Below, piece by piece: positions 32,500 to 40,261 of a stretch of DNA of 44,866 nucleotides. The notes under the pieces were generated by a model. It had not been told where the DNA came from and ran no database searches. It saw only the letters and a list, made by a program, of their open reading frames with translations. Origin of the DNA: UBA9676 sp036522155 (GTDB lineage: Bacteria; Actinomycetota; Actinomycetes; Streptosporangiales; Streptosporangiaceae). A program made the translations under genes and the position numbers. How positions within the stretch are numbered: the first letter of the stretch is position 1; every line of letters begins with the position of its first letter. The stretch covers positions 1 through 44,866 of the forward strand of contig DATDGI010000079.1 in assembly GCA_036522155.1 (NCBI GenBank). Direction: 5' to 3'.

Positions 32500-32535
32500 T
32501 CACCCTTGGTCCAGTCCTGCTCACCCTTGGTCCAG
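32500..32535. repeat. 15-bp direct repeat duplicating the lysA 3' end at the lysA-hom junction
   Basis: TCACCCTTGGTCCAG occurs at 32500-32514 and 32521-32535. On the minus strand the upstream copy is the last five codons of lysA including its TGA. The second copy lies 21 bases on, just before the hom start, where its AAGGGTGA can act as the hom ribosome binding site. Confidence 0.85.
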
Positions 32536-33927
32536 CGCCAGCAGGTCGGCCAGGGTCTCCCGGCGCAGCAGCACCCGGGCCGGCCCGTCGCCGACCGCCA
32601 CCACCGGCGGCCGTGGCAGGTAGTTGTAGTTGCTCGCCATCGAGCGGCAGTAGGCGCCGGTGGCCGCCACCGCGAGCAGATCCCCCGGGGCCAGGTCGGC
32701 GGGCAGGTAGGTGTCCCTGACCACGATGTCCCCGCTCTCGCAGTGCCTGCCGACCAGCCGCGACAGCATGGCTGGCGCCGCCGACTCGCGGGAGGCCAGC
32801 ACACAGGTGTACTCGGACCCGTACAGGGCGGTGCGGATGTTGTCGCTCATCCCGCCGTCCACGCTGACGTAGCTGCGCAGCCCGTCCACGTCCTTGACCG
32901 TCCCGACTTCGTACAGGGTAACCGTGCCGGGCCCGGCGATCGCCCGTCCCGGCTCGACCGTGATCCGGGGCACGTCCAGGCCGGCCGCCGCGCACCGGGC
33001 GCGGACGATGTCCCGCAGGTTCTCCGCGATGATCTTTATGTCGGTGGGGTCGTCGTCGCTCGTGTAGGCGATACCGAACCCGCCACCCAGGTTCAGCTCA
33101 TCGATCCGGGCACCGTGCTCGGCGAGCATCCGGGCGGCCAGGTCGAGCACCCGCTGGGCGGCCACGTCGAACCCGGCCGCGTCGTAGATCTGGGAGCCGA
33201 TGTGCGAGTGCAGCCCGGCCAGGTGCAGCCCGGGCGCGGCGAGCACCCGCCGGACGGCCTCGTCGGCGGCGCCGGAGGAGAGCGAGAAGCCGAACTTCTG
33301 GTCGTCGTGGGCGGTGGCGACGAACTCGTGGGTGTGCGCCTCGACCCCGGTGGTCACCCGGACCAGGAGCTTCGGCGCCGGCGCGGCCCGGCCCCGCCGT
33401 TCCGCTTCCTCGGCCAGGTAGGCCAGGCGCGCGATCTCCTCAAACGAATCAACCACGATGTGCCCAACGCCTGCGGCCAGCGCCTGCTCCAGCTCCGGCA
33501 TGAGCTTGTTGCTGCCATGGAACGTGATCATCGCCGGGTCCACCCCGGCGGCCAGGGCCACTGACAGCTCCCCGCCGGTGCAGACATCCACGCCCAGGCC
33601 GTCCTCGCTGGCCCAGCGCAGTACCGCCCGGCAGCAGAACGCCTTGGCTGCGTAGAACACGGCCGCGTCGTCGCCGAACGCCTGCCGGAAGTCGCGGCAG
33701 CGGCTGCGGAAATCCGCCTCGTCCAGCACGAACACCGGGGTGCCGAACTCGGCCGCCAGGTCCCTGACGTCGGCACCGCCCAAGGTGAGTACCCCGCTCA
33801 CGCGGCGGGCGCCACGCGGCCAGACGGCCGGGTCGATCGCGTTGAGGTCCGCGGGCGGGGCCGGTGGGTGCTCGGCCGGGAGCACCTCGGCATGGCGCGG
33901 TCCGGCGGGGTGGGCGACGCGGCTCAT
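32521..33927 (-). CDS. lysA: diaminopimelate decarboxylase
   Basis: A 468-residue fold-type III PLP decarboxylase that converts meso-diaminopimelate to lysine. The PLP Lys is in FYAAKAFCCRAVLRW. Further marks are GVDVCTGGELSVAL, GLHSHIGSQI, ELNLGGGFGIAY, EPGRAIAGPGTVTLYEVG and the catalytic Cys in GRHCESGDIVVRDTYLP. ATG 33927 has AGGGA seven bases upstream. The N-terminal 45 residues before the barrel are typical for actinobacteria. It is followed by hom, with a duplicated junction. Confidence 0.96.
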   Translation of the reverse strand: MSRVAHPAGPRHAEVLPAEHPPAPPADLNAIDPAVWPRGARRVSGVLTLGGADVRDLAAEFGTPVFVLDEADFRSRCRDFRQAFGDDAAVFYAAKAFCCRAVLRWASEDGLGVDVCTGGELSVALAAGVDPAMITFHGSNKLMPELEQALAAGVGHIVVDSFEEIARLAYLAEEAERRGRAAPAPKLLVRVTTGVEAHTHEFVATAHDDQKFGFSLSSGAADEAVRRVLAAPGLHLAGLHSHIGSQIYDAAGFDVAAQRVLDLAARMLAEHGARIDELNLGGGFGIAYTSDDDPTDIKIIAENLRDIVRARCAAAGLDVPRITVEPGRAIAGPGTVTLYEVGTVKDVDGLRSYVSVDGGMSDNIRTALYGSEYTCVLASRESAAPAMLSRLVGRHCESGDIVVRDTYLPADLAPGDLLAVAATGAYCRSMASNYNYLPRPPVVAVGDGPARVLLRRETLADLLALDQG

Positions 33928-34081
33928 GATTGTTTCCCTGGGTTCCTGGTGGTCAGCGGCCAGAGCGAGGACAGCGGCCTGGCGCAGGGCGGGCGCGGCA
34001 TGCGCGTGCCGCTCAGCATAAGCGGCATGGTCAGCACGCAGCATGGTGAGCGGCAGGCATGGTCAGCGGCAGGCGGCGCGG

Positions 34082-34516
34082 TCAGGACGCGTCTGGCTCG
34101 CCGGGCCCGTGACCGGCCAGCTCGCGGACCACCCGGATCATCTCGGTCGGGTCGAACGGCTTGGTCAGGTAGGCGTCCACGCCGATCTGGCGGCCGCGCA
34201 GCTTGTCGTCCTCCTGCGCGCGTGCGGTGATGAGCACGACCTTGATACTGCTGGTCTGCGGGTTGCGGCGGAGCTGGCTGGCGGTCACCCAGCCGTCGAG
34301 GCGCGGCATCATGACGTCCAGGGTGATCACGTCGGGGTCGATGGCCGTGACCTTGTCCAGGCAGTCCTGCCCGTCCACGGCGGTGGCGACGTCGAAGCCC
34401 TCCAGAGTCAGGTTGACCGCGATGAGCTGCCGGATCACTTCGTCGTCGTCCACCACAAGCACGCGTCCCAGTCCCTGCGCCACGGGCGCGAGGTTAGCGT
34501 CTGGCCGCGGTTTCAT
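34082..34516 (-). CDS. single-domain response regulator (CheY-like receiver)
   Basis: A 144-residue receiver with no output domain. The acidic pocket is VVDDDEV (residues 21-27), the phospho-acceptor is Asp67 in ITLDVMMPRLDGW, the switch Thr97 is in LITAR, and Lys119 is in LTKPFDP. With no DNA-binding domain it must act on a partner protein. Actinomycetes often carry such a gene next to lysA. The start is uncertain: ATG 34516 lacks a ribosome binding site but has TAAGTT close upstream, and GTG 34483 has TAACCT seven bases upstream. No histidine kinase is nearby. Confidence 0.9.
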   Translation of the reverse strand: MKPRPDANLAPVAQGLGRVLVVDDDEVIRQLIAVNLTLEGFDVATAVDGQDCLDKVTAIDPDVITLDVMMPRLDGWVTASQLRRNPQTSSIKVVLITARAQEDDKLRGRQIGVDAYLTKPFDPTEMIRVVRELAGHGPGEPDAS

Positions 34517-34524
34517 GCGAGAAC

Positions 34525-35406
34525 TTAGCTGGGTTGTTCACCGGATGACCGGCGTAACCGGGCATCTGGGTCAGCCCGGCGTGCCTTCGCCCGCATGCCG
34601 TCGGCGGGCGCATCGTCGCCCGGTGCACCGTCACCCGGTGCGCCGTCGCCGGGCCCGGGCAGGCTGGCCCCGGCCGGTTCCACGGCGGCCCAGCGCAGCA
34701 GACCGATGTCGGCGACCATCGTCAGGTGGCGGCGCATCGCTTGCCGGGCGCCCCCCACGTCGCCATCCCGGATGGCGGTGGCGATCCGCCGGTGGGCCAT
34801 GAGCGAGCGCGGCGGCCGGCCCGGTTCCCCCAGCGAGCTGCGCCGGGTCTCGCCGATCTGGGCCGCCAGCAGCTCCATGAACTCAGCCAGCAGCGGGCTG
34901 CGGGCGGCGCGGGTGACCGCCCCGTGGAACCGCCGGTCCCCCTCCTCCCCCAGGCCGCCAGCGGCGATGTCGGCCGCCATGGCGTCGAGCGCGGCGTCCA
35001 TCTCGGCGATGTCGGCGTCGGTCCGCCGGGCCGCAGCCAGGGCCGCAAGCTGGGTCTCCAGTGCCTCTCTCGCCTCCAGCACCTCGGGCAGCCGGTGCCG
35101 GCGGGTCAGCAGCTCCATCACGTGCGCCGAGTCCCCCGGCGCTGACTTCAGGTAGATGCCGTCGCCATGGCGCACCTCGAAAATCCCGCGTACCTCCAGC
35201 GCCACCGTCGCCTGGCGGACCGACGCCCGGCTGACGTGCAGGGCCTGGGCGAGATCGCGTTCTGATGGCAGCCGGTCGCCGGCCTGCAGGCCGGTGACCT
35301 CGACGTAGTCGATGAGCTGCAGCACGAGCTGCTCATACAGGCGGCGACGGTCCGGGGCACGGAGCGACTCCGTGCTCGGCGGCCCATTGTGGTTGCTAGC
35401 TGGCAT
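34525..35406 (-). CDS. GntR/FadR-type transcriptional regulator
   Basis: A 293-residue GntR-family protein. The N-terminal winged helix (about residues 22-92) has LQAGDRLPSERDLAQALHVSRASVRQATVALEVRGI. The C-terminal FCD domain (about 98-240) has RHRLPEVLEAREALETQLAALAA and HGAVTRAARSPLLAEFM, with potential metal-binding His residues in FHGAV, AHRRI and RRHLTM. Such proteins sense carboxylic acids. The last 45 residues contain repeated PGDGAPGD-like segments and are probably disordered. It lies between the response regulator and tRNA-Arg, and no adjacent catabolic operon reveals its target. Confidence 0.9.
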   Translation of the reverse strand: MPASNHNGPPSTESLRAPDRRRLYEQLVLQLIDYVEVTGLQAGDRLPSERDLAQALHVSRASVRQATVALEVRGIFEVRHGDGIYLKSAPGDSAHVMELLTRRHRLPEVLEAREALETQLAALAAARRTDADIAEMDAALDAMAADIAAGGLGEEGDRRFHGAVTRAARSPLLAEFMELLAAQIGETRRSSLGEPGRPPRSLMAHRRIATAIRDGDVGGARQAMRRHLTMVADIGLLRWAAVEPAGASLPGPGDGAPGDGAPGDDAPADGMRAKARRADPDARLRRSSGEQPS

Positions 35407-35552
35407 GTCCCGCCCCGATCAGCTGGTCGCGGTTCATTCTGCCGTATCGGGCCAGGACGTAGGGGTGTGGCCCGGGCGCGTGGCGCTGGCGACCTGGTCA
35501 CCGGCGGAGACTGCGGAAGCCGCCGGGACTGGTAACCTTGCTGCGTCCTCGA

Positions 35553-35624
35553 GCCCCCGTAGCTCAGGGGAGAGAGCAACGGCCTCCGGAGCCGTGAGCG
35601 CAGGTTCGAATCCTGCCGGGGGCA
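35553..35624 (+). tRNA. tRNA-Arg(CCG)
   Basis: Seventy-two bases fold as a complete cloverleaf: acceptor GCCCCCG with CGGGGGC, D stem GCTC/GAGC, anticodon stem ACGGC/GCCGT with loop CTCCGGA (anticodon CCG at 35586-35588), and T arm CAGG-TTCGAAT-CCTG. The CCA end is not encoded. Its 3' part, from the anticodon loop on, is repeated at 40220-40261, so it is the integration target of a genetic element. Confidence 0.95.
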
Positions 35625-35625
35625 C
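35584..35625. repeat. left attachment-site repeat (42 bp) within tRNA-Arg
   Basis: This copy begins at the first base of the tRNA anticodon loop and ends one base past the discriminator. It is identical over 42 bases to 40220-40261. Integration here keeps a working tRNA, as is usual for tyrosine recombinases. Confidence 0.85.
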
Positions 35626-35706
35626 TGGTCAGAGGCATAAATCCGAAAACTCTGACAATCTGAACTGCCCGGGGACGAGCCCTGTGACCTGCGGAAACGC
35701 GAACGC

Positions 35707-35728
35707 GTTCGGGGCTTCGCCCCCGAAC
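35707..35728 (+). terminator. hairpin downstream of tRNA-Arg
   Basis: GTTCGGGG (35707-35714) pairs with CCCCGAAC (35721-35728) around CTTCGC. It follows the tRNA by 80 bases inside the island's left end. No T tract. Confidence 0.45.
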
Positions 35729-36130
35729 CGCCCCCGGCCGCAGCACCCCCAGCGGCACCAGGCCCAGCTCAGCGGCCAACCGTCCCGACGGCCGCCAGGC
35801 CGTTGCCCTGGCCGGAGGCCGTTGCTCCTCAATCAATATCCGCAGCTACACAGCGGCAACTGACACAGCGTCGGCGTTCCGGGGGCGGCCGCCCTGCCGC
35901 CGATCGCCACAGATGCCACGTGGCCGACGTCTCACACTCGGTCATAAGCGCGTCGCATCCTCACGCGCCTGATCCGCCGATCGGTGCGCCTAGCCGCAGT
36001 CGGTGTCGGGCGTCGCTTCGCGCGCATAACGGTCATTCTGCCGTGCCGATGCTGTAGCTGACACTTTTGCGCGAGACCGCTGGGCGTGGCCCTGGCGGTC
36101 TGTCCCACGGCCCGGTGCTAACTTGGATAG

Positions 36131-36276
36131 ACGCTGCGCACCCTCACCGGCGCCCGGCAATTCTGCGCGATCCGCAGCTACCTATCCACCGCCGCCAAGC
36201 ACGGCCTCAGCTTCCTTCGACGCCCTCGTCATGCTCGCCGAAGGGCAGCCCTGGATGCCCTACCCTGCCGAGCCAA
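36131..36276 (+). pseudogene. IS66-like transposase fragment, frameshifted
   Basis: Translation in one frame from 36137 gives RTLTGARQFCAIRSYLSTAA then KHGLSF. After one surplus base near 36206 the next frame gives FDALVMLAEGQPWMP. Together these match the conserved C-terminal segment of IS66-type transposases. A stop lies just upstream in frame, and no other part of the gene is recognisable. The rest of the 987-base stretch 35625-36611 holds the tRNA-proximal hairpin and the promoter region of the next operon, and no gene I can support. Confidence 0.65.
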
Positions 36277-36611
36277 TTACCGGGACCTGACCAGTTACCT
36301 CATCGAGATGGTCCGAAGGGGCATTTGTGAATGCGTGCAGACGGATACGGCCGTTCCGTCAGCGCTTTTAATGCGGGTGGGATACTTCCCACAACCGCGC
36401 GGTGCCTGTAGCGGTCGGTGGTGCCGGCTTCGCGGTGAGGGCTGACTGTCTTGCCACCGATCCCGCATATCTGCCCGCAGCGGCCAGACGGAGTCCAGCC
36501 CGATCGCCTCCTCGGGCCTTGGCGCCCCCACGGCCTGGGGCGGGTGACGTTCGTGCCTGGCGGGAGTACCATCAGGCGAGAGAGCCTGGCCGGCTCTTGG
36601 GGTGATCTTGG

Positions 36612-37529
36612 ATGAATACGTGGGGGATCAGCGGGTCTTTCTTTTTGCTGATTTATGCGGGGCTGCTTATCGCAACCTGGGCTTGGGTGCTTGCCGCGCG
36701 CCAGCGAGCCGGGGGGACGGCAGGAACATCTGCCGCTATCGGCGGAGGCTCGCCTGAGTTCGGCCCATATGAAGTGGCGATGCTGAACGGCGGCGGCCGG
36801 CTAGCGCTCGCCGCGGCCGTGTGCCAGCTGAAGGAGAACGGCAGCCTCACACTGAACGCGGACGGTAAGTCCCTAAGCGTGTCGGGACCGCTCCCGGCGA
36901 ACGCTGATCCCGTCGAGGAATGGATGTACGACTGCGTGAAAAACTTCGCAGCCGCCGCGGCACCGCAGGTGCTGGATGAGGTTTCCGCCGAGGGAGTGCT
37001 CGGCCCGATCCGGGACCGCCTTAGGGGACTTGGGCTGATGCCGACCGATCGCCAAGTGGTATCGATGCGGTGGCAGGTTCTGTGGTTCGCCCCGCTGCTC
37101 ATCCTGGGAGCCGCCCGCGTCATCGCGGGAACGGCGAATCACCATCCGGTGCTCTACCTCGTCGTGCTTATGCTCGTGAGTCTTGGCATTGCGGTCAGTC
37201 TCGCCCGTCAGCCGCCGGATAGGGTGCTCAGCACCAGTACCGCAGCCGGGCTCTTCTTCCTTCCCCGCACCACCGGGGCCGGGATGAGCCTGCTCAAGAG
37301 CCTGCGCACACAGGTTCCGGGTGGCCAGGACTCACCCGGGCCCGGCTCTGGCCGGCTGGCTGGTGAGGTCGCCCTGACGGGGATTGGCGCGCTGGTGCTG
37401 GCCGACGCCGCGCTCGCCTCGATGCTCGGCCCCGTCGCCGGATCGGGCTGGTCGGGCGGAAGCGGGTTCGGCGGAGGCGGGAGTTGCGGGGGCGGCGGCG
37501 GGGACGGCGGCGGGGGTTGCGGCGGATGA
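36612..37529 (+). CDS. TIGR04222-type membrane protein with Gly/Cys C-terminal tail
   Basis: A 305-residue protein. It has an N-terminal membrane helix (about residues 8-28), a soluble region with PYEVAMLNGGGRLALAAAV and ANADPVEEWMYDCV, a pair of helices at about 153-200, then an Ala-rich segment AGEVALTGIGALVLADAALAS. It ends in a low-complexity tail of almost only Gly and Ser with Cys292 and Cys303. This matches the TIGR04222 family, known for a conserved core and a near-uncomplex Gly/Cys tail. GGGGTGATC precedes the ATG. Its stop overlaps the DUF692 start as ATGA, so the enzyme is made with it. The tail is a likely modification substrate, by analogy with MNIO-processed peptides. Confidence 0.85.
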   Translation: MNTWGISGSFFLLIYAGLLIATWAWVLAARQRAGGTAGTSAAIGGGSPEFGPYEVAMLNGGGRLALAAAVCQLKENGSLTLNADGKSLSVSGPLPANADPVEEWMYDCVKNFAAAAAPQVLDEVSAEGVLGPIRDRLRGLGLMPTDRQVVSMRWQVLWFAPLLILGAARVIAGTANHHPVLYLVVLMLVSLGIAVSLARQPPDRVLSTSTAAGLFFLPRTTGAGMSLLKSLRTQVPGGQDSPGPGSGRLAGEVALTGIGALVLADAALASMLGPVAGSGWSGGSGFGGGGSCGGGGGDGGGGCGG

Positions 37530-38392
37530 CCGGCCCGGGCAGCGGCCCCAGTGTCGGCCTCGGCCCCAGCCCTGGCGTTGGTATTGGCTGGCGCGCCGAG
37601 TTGGCCCGCTTCATCGCGGGCACCGATGATCTGCGCTTTGTCGAAGTCATCGCCGAAGGCCTGACCGCGGGCGGGCCACTTCCCCGCCCGCTGGCGCAGC
37701 TCAAGGCCCGTGGCGTGCGGGTCATCCCGCACGGTGTGCGTCTGTCGCTGGGCGGGGCGGACAAACCCGACCGCCGGCGGATCGCGCACCTGGCCAGGGT
37801 CGCGGAGCTGCTGGACGCGCCGCTGGTGAGCGAGCATGTGGCGTTTGTGCGGGCTGGCGGCACCGAGGCCGGGCATCTGATGCCGGTCCCAAGGACCCGG
37901 GAGGCGCTGCAGATCGTCGCCGAAAACGTCCGCCAGGCCCAGCAGCAGCTACCGGTGCCGCTGGCACTCGAACAGATCGCCGCCCTGGTCGACTGGCCGG
38001 AGGCGGAGATGGACGAGGCGGCGTTCCTGTGTGAGCTTCTCGACCGCACCGGCGCCTTGCTGCTGCTCGATGTCGCGAATCTGTACGCCAACGCCCGCAA
38101 CCACCGTTACGACCCGCTCAGCTTCCTGGACCGCCTGCCGCTGGACCGGATCGCCTATGTGCACGTGGCGGGGGGCTTGGAGCGCGATGGCGTCTACCAC
38201 GACACGCACACCCGCGCCGTCCCCCCCGGCGTGCTGCAGCTACTCGAAGAACTCTGCGCACGCACGTCCCCCCCAGGTGTACTCCTCGAGCGTGACGATG
38301 ACTTCCCGCCAGACTCGGAACTCGCCGCCGAGCTCGACCGGATCCGTGCGGCGGTGAACCGCGGCGCCCGCGGGCGCGCCGCAGTGCCATGA
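37526..38392 (+). CDS. DUF692 family enzyme (MNIO, multinuclear non-heme iron oxidase-like)
   Basis: A 288-residue TIM-barrel protein of the DUF692/UPF0276 family, which includes MbnB and TglH. These use two or three iron ions to remodel Cys residues of ribosomal peptides. Candidate metal ligands are visible: His69 (IPHGV), Glu103 and His104 (SEHVAF), Glu149 (LEQ), Asp182, Asn185 and His193 (LLLDVANLYANARNH), His213 (YVHVAGG), Asp226 and His228 (HDTHT), and Glu255 (LLERDDD). The N-terminal 15 residues before GVGIGWRAE are Gly/Pro-rich. It overlaps both neighbours by 4 bases. No leader-peptide gene other than the TIGR04222 protein is adjacent. Confidence 0.92.
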   Translation: MTGPGSGPSVGLGPSPGVGIGWRAELARFIAGTDDLRFVEVIAEGLTAGGPLPRPLAQLKARGVRVIPHGVRLSLGGADKPDRRRIAHLARVAELLDAPLVSEHVAFVRAGGTEAGHLMPVPRTREALQIVAENVRQAQQQLPVPLALEQIAALVDWPEAEMDEAAFLCELLDRTGALLLLDVANLYANARNHRYDPLSFLDRLPLDRIAYVHVAGGLERDGVYHDTHTRAVPPGVLQLLEELCARTSPPGVLLERDDDFPPDSELAAELDRIRAAVNRGARGRAAVP

Positions 38393-38907
38393 CGGCTGAG
38401 CGGAGGGCCCGGCTCGCCGCGCGCCAGGCCGAGCTGATCACGGCGCTGTACGGGGGCCCACCAGCCGAAGGCCTCGACGCACGGCTGGTGACACTCACCT
38501 CGGACTCGCTGGCACGCAAACGCGCACGGGCGGTAGCCAGGGCCTGGCCCGCCCTGGCCCGGGCCCTCGGAGCCGACCTCGCCGATCAGTTCACTGCGTT
38601 CGCGCGGGTCACCCCGCCACCCGAGGGCGGCGCGCTGGCCGACGGGCTGGCCTTCAGCCGGGTGATCGCCCACCAGCGGCGGCTGCCTGACGACGCACGC
38701 ATCGAGGGCATGCTCGCGACATCGCGCGTCATGCTCCGCCACAACCGCCTAGTCCCCCGGCGAGGCCCGCGGCTGGCGGCGGTCACGACCGGCCCGCCGC
38801 GCCGCCTTGTGATCATCGCCAGCCTGCCGCCGGTCGGGACACGCATTGTCACGCTCGGGCCGCTCACACGCGCGCGAAGCTCCCAGCCCGGCAGGCGGCC
38901 TCGCTGA
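38389..38907 (+). CDS. partner protein of the DUF692 operon
   Basis: A 172-residue protein starting at an ATG that overlaps the DUF692 stop (ATGA). The first 115 residues are helical and charged (ERRARLAARQAELITALYGG, SLARKRARAVARAWPALARAL, LADQFTAFARVTPPPEGGAL) and resemble the helical partner proteins (DUF2063/MbnC-like) that accompany MNIO enzymes and help bind the substrate. A similar third gene occurs in Streptomyces TIGR04222 loci. The last 55 residues are basic. I see no catalytic motif. The match to any named family is weak, and the role rests on position. Confidence 0.65.
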   Translation: MTAERRARLAARQAELITALYGGPPAEGLDARLVTLTSDSLARKRARAVARAWPALARALGADLADQFTAFARVTPPPEGGALADGLAFSRVIAHQRRLPDDARIEGMLATSRVMLRHNRLVPRRGPRLAAVTTGPPRRLVIIASLPPVGTRIVTLGPLTRARSSQPGRRPR

Positions 38908-39221
38908 TACCAGCACGACATACTCAGCGCTTCGCCAAGGCCATATTCGATGCCGCCGCAAGCAACCGGCTGCTCCGCCGCCAGCGTGCGGCCGGCGCCG
39001 AATAGGGCCAATCGCGTGGCAGGACATAGAACGCCCAGAATTGGAGATCTGGCCGCTCCCATCACAGTTAGCCAGCCGACTGACCACGCGCGCCGATTCG
39101 GCGTTAGGCGCGACCTCGCGGCCTGCTCAGGTCCCGGCCAATTGGGGCGCCGGGCGCCACAGGCCACCTTCGGGGTCGGCAAGGCGCGCGTTGTTCACCC
39201 TGTCAGGCTGACGGACCGGAT
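38908..39221. other. 314-bp gap, no gene supported
   Basis: It lies between convergent transcription units (the MNIO operon and vapBC). A short plus-strand open segment ending TAG near 39005 (RFAKAIFDAAASNRLLRRQ) has gene-like composition but no start and no recognised family. It may be a remnant. Confidence 0.35.
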
Positions 39222-39620
39222 TCAGGGCCCCAGCGTCCCGCGCTCCACGGGGATGAGTTCGACGTGGACGCCCGACGCCTGGGCCAGTGCCCGCAGGTCG
39301 CCGGGATCAGAGGTGAGGATGTCATCCCCGTCGCCGGCCAGGCACACGACCGCGGCGTCGATCGCATCGGCCAGGCCGGTGCGGGCCAGCAGCATGCCCG
39401 CCCGCCGCCCCAGGCCATCATCCAGCGCCGCGACGTCCACCCCGGCCAGCAGCCGGGCCACCGGCACCTGCCGCCCGGTACCCCCGCGCCACACCTGGGC
39501 GACAACACCGCCATGGCTCACCGGCACCCGGCCCGCCCGGCGTTCCCGCTTGATCAAGGCCACCACATCCCGGTCACCGCGCTCGACCGCGACGAACGCC
39601 CCGGCATCCAGCACCAGCAC
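39222..39620 (-). CDS. PIN-domain ribonuclease toxin, VapC-like
   Basis: A 132-residue PIN protein. The acidic residues expected at the active site are visible: Asp5 in LVLDAGAFVAVERG, an acidic centre in LADAIDAAVVCLA, and Asp in LTSDPGDLRAL. It would cleave RNA when freed from its antitoxin. The GTG at 39620 starts one base after the antitoxin stop, giving the classic antitoxin-first pair. Inside an island it may stabilise the element; this is inference. Confidence 0.85.
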   Translation of the reverse strand: MLVLDAGAFVAVERGDRDVVALIKRERRAGRVPVSHGGVVAQVWRGGTGRQVPVARLLAGVDVAALDDGLGRRAGMLLARTGLADAIDAAVVCLAGDGDDILTSDPGDLRALAQASGVHVELIPVERGTLGP

Positions 39621-39621
39621 C

Positions 39622-39933
39622 TCAGGCGGCCCCGCGCTCCCCCGGCCCGCCCTGGTGGTCCGGGCCCGGCTCGCCCCGCACCACCACCGCACGGCCACGC
39701 GCACGGCGGGCCGCCTCGCTCATCTCCGCTTCAGTGATCTCGCCGTGCCCGGCCTCGAACCCGGCCACGAACTCATCCAGCGCGCGCAGCCGCCGGTCAT
39801 GCGCCACCTTCAGACGCAGCGCCTCATTCACCCACGCGCTGACGCTCTCCGCCCGCCCCGCGGCGACCGCCTCCTGGGCCACCGCCACCAGGTCCGCGTC
39901 GACCGACGCCGACAACCGTCCTTTCACGCTCAT
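39622..39933 (-). CDS. ribbon-helix-helix antitoxin, VapB-like
   Basis: A 103-residue protein whose first 50 residues read as a ribbon-helix-helix domain: KGRLSASVDADLVAVAQEAV, then SVSAWVNEALRLKV. A hydrophobic/acidic segment follows (LDEFVAGFEAGHGEITEAEM) that fits the toxin-wrapping part. The end is disordered and Arg/Gly-rich. Such antitoxins repress their own promoter with the toxin. The ATG at 39933 is 6 bases after TAGCAT, so a leaderless transcript is likely. A palindrome overlaps that -10 box. Confidence 0.85.
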   Translation of the reverse strand: MSVKGRLSASVDADLVAVAQEAVAAGRAESVSAWVNEALRLKVAHDRRLRALDEFVAGFEAGHGEITEAEMSEAARRARGRAVVVRGEPGPDHQGGPGERGAA

Positions 39934-39939
39934 ACGAAC

Positions 39940-39967
39940 ATGCTACAACCATGCCACCATCGTAGTA
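39940..39967 (-). promoter_or_regulatory. leaderless vapBC promoter (-10 TAGCAT) with overlapping operator dyad
   Basis: On the minus strand TAGCAT (39945-39940) ends 6 bases before the antitoxin ATG. The 24 bases 39944-39967 (half-site TACNACNATG against CATNGTNGTA) match their reverse complement at 8 of 12 pairs. Binding there would cover the -10 box, as expected for autoregulation. Confidence 0.55.
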
Positions 39968-40219
39968 ACCAGCCGCCGCGCACCGCGCCAAACCACATCC
40001 GCCCGGCACCGGCCAACGCATCATGCGATCAGGGCGAGGCAGCCCCCGACCTGCCGCTCCCGGCTGGCCATCCGCGGCCAGCCGGCCAGCGGCGCCAGAA
40101 CCCCACTCTCAACGCCGGCACACCGGCCCCGCCGACCGGACTGGGCTGCCCCCGGTCCGCCCCCGATCATGGTGTGCAGGAACTCGTTTCCGCTGGTCAG
40201 GGACGTGCACAGCAACCCT

Positions 40220-40261
40220 CTCCGGAGCCGTGAGCGCAGGTTCGAATCCTGCCGGGGGCAC
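40220..40261. repeat. right attachment-site repeat (42 bp, partial tRNA-Arg)
   Basis: Identical to 35584-35625. It carries the anticodon loop, T arm and acceptor 3' strand of tRNA-Arg without the 5' half, so it cannot be a functional tRNA. It marks the right end of the island. Between vapB and this copy (39968-40219) I see nothing else. Confidence 0.85.

Larger units (their letters stand above)
35584..40261. mobile_element. integrated genomic island at tRNA-Arg(CCG), about 4.6 kb
   Basis: Perfect 42-bp direct repeats of the tRNA 3' part bound a segment with accessory content: an IS66-like fragment, the TIGR04222-DUF692 operon and a VapBC-like pair. No integrase, excisionase, replication or transfer gene is visible, so it is a decayed element, a cargo remnant, or one moved in trans. 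The right copy has no 5' tRNA half, which excludes a simple second tRNA gene. Confidence 0.75.

Noticed and set aside
36295..36572. Minus-strand frames of 78 and 90 codons upstream of the TIGR04222 gene
   Set aside because: No recognisable family, no ribosome binding site, and they lie over the promoter region of the operon.
40220..40261. Second tRNA-Arg gene
   Set aside because: Only the 3' part from the anticodon loop is present; acceptor 5' strand and D arm are missing, so it is an attachment-site copy.
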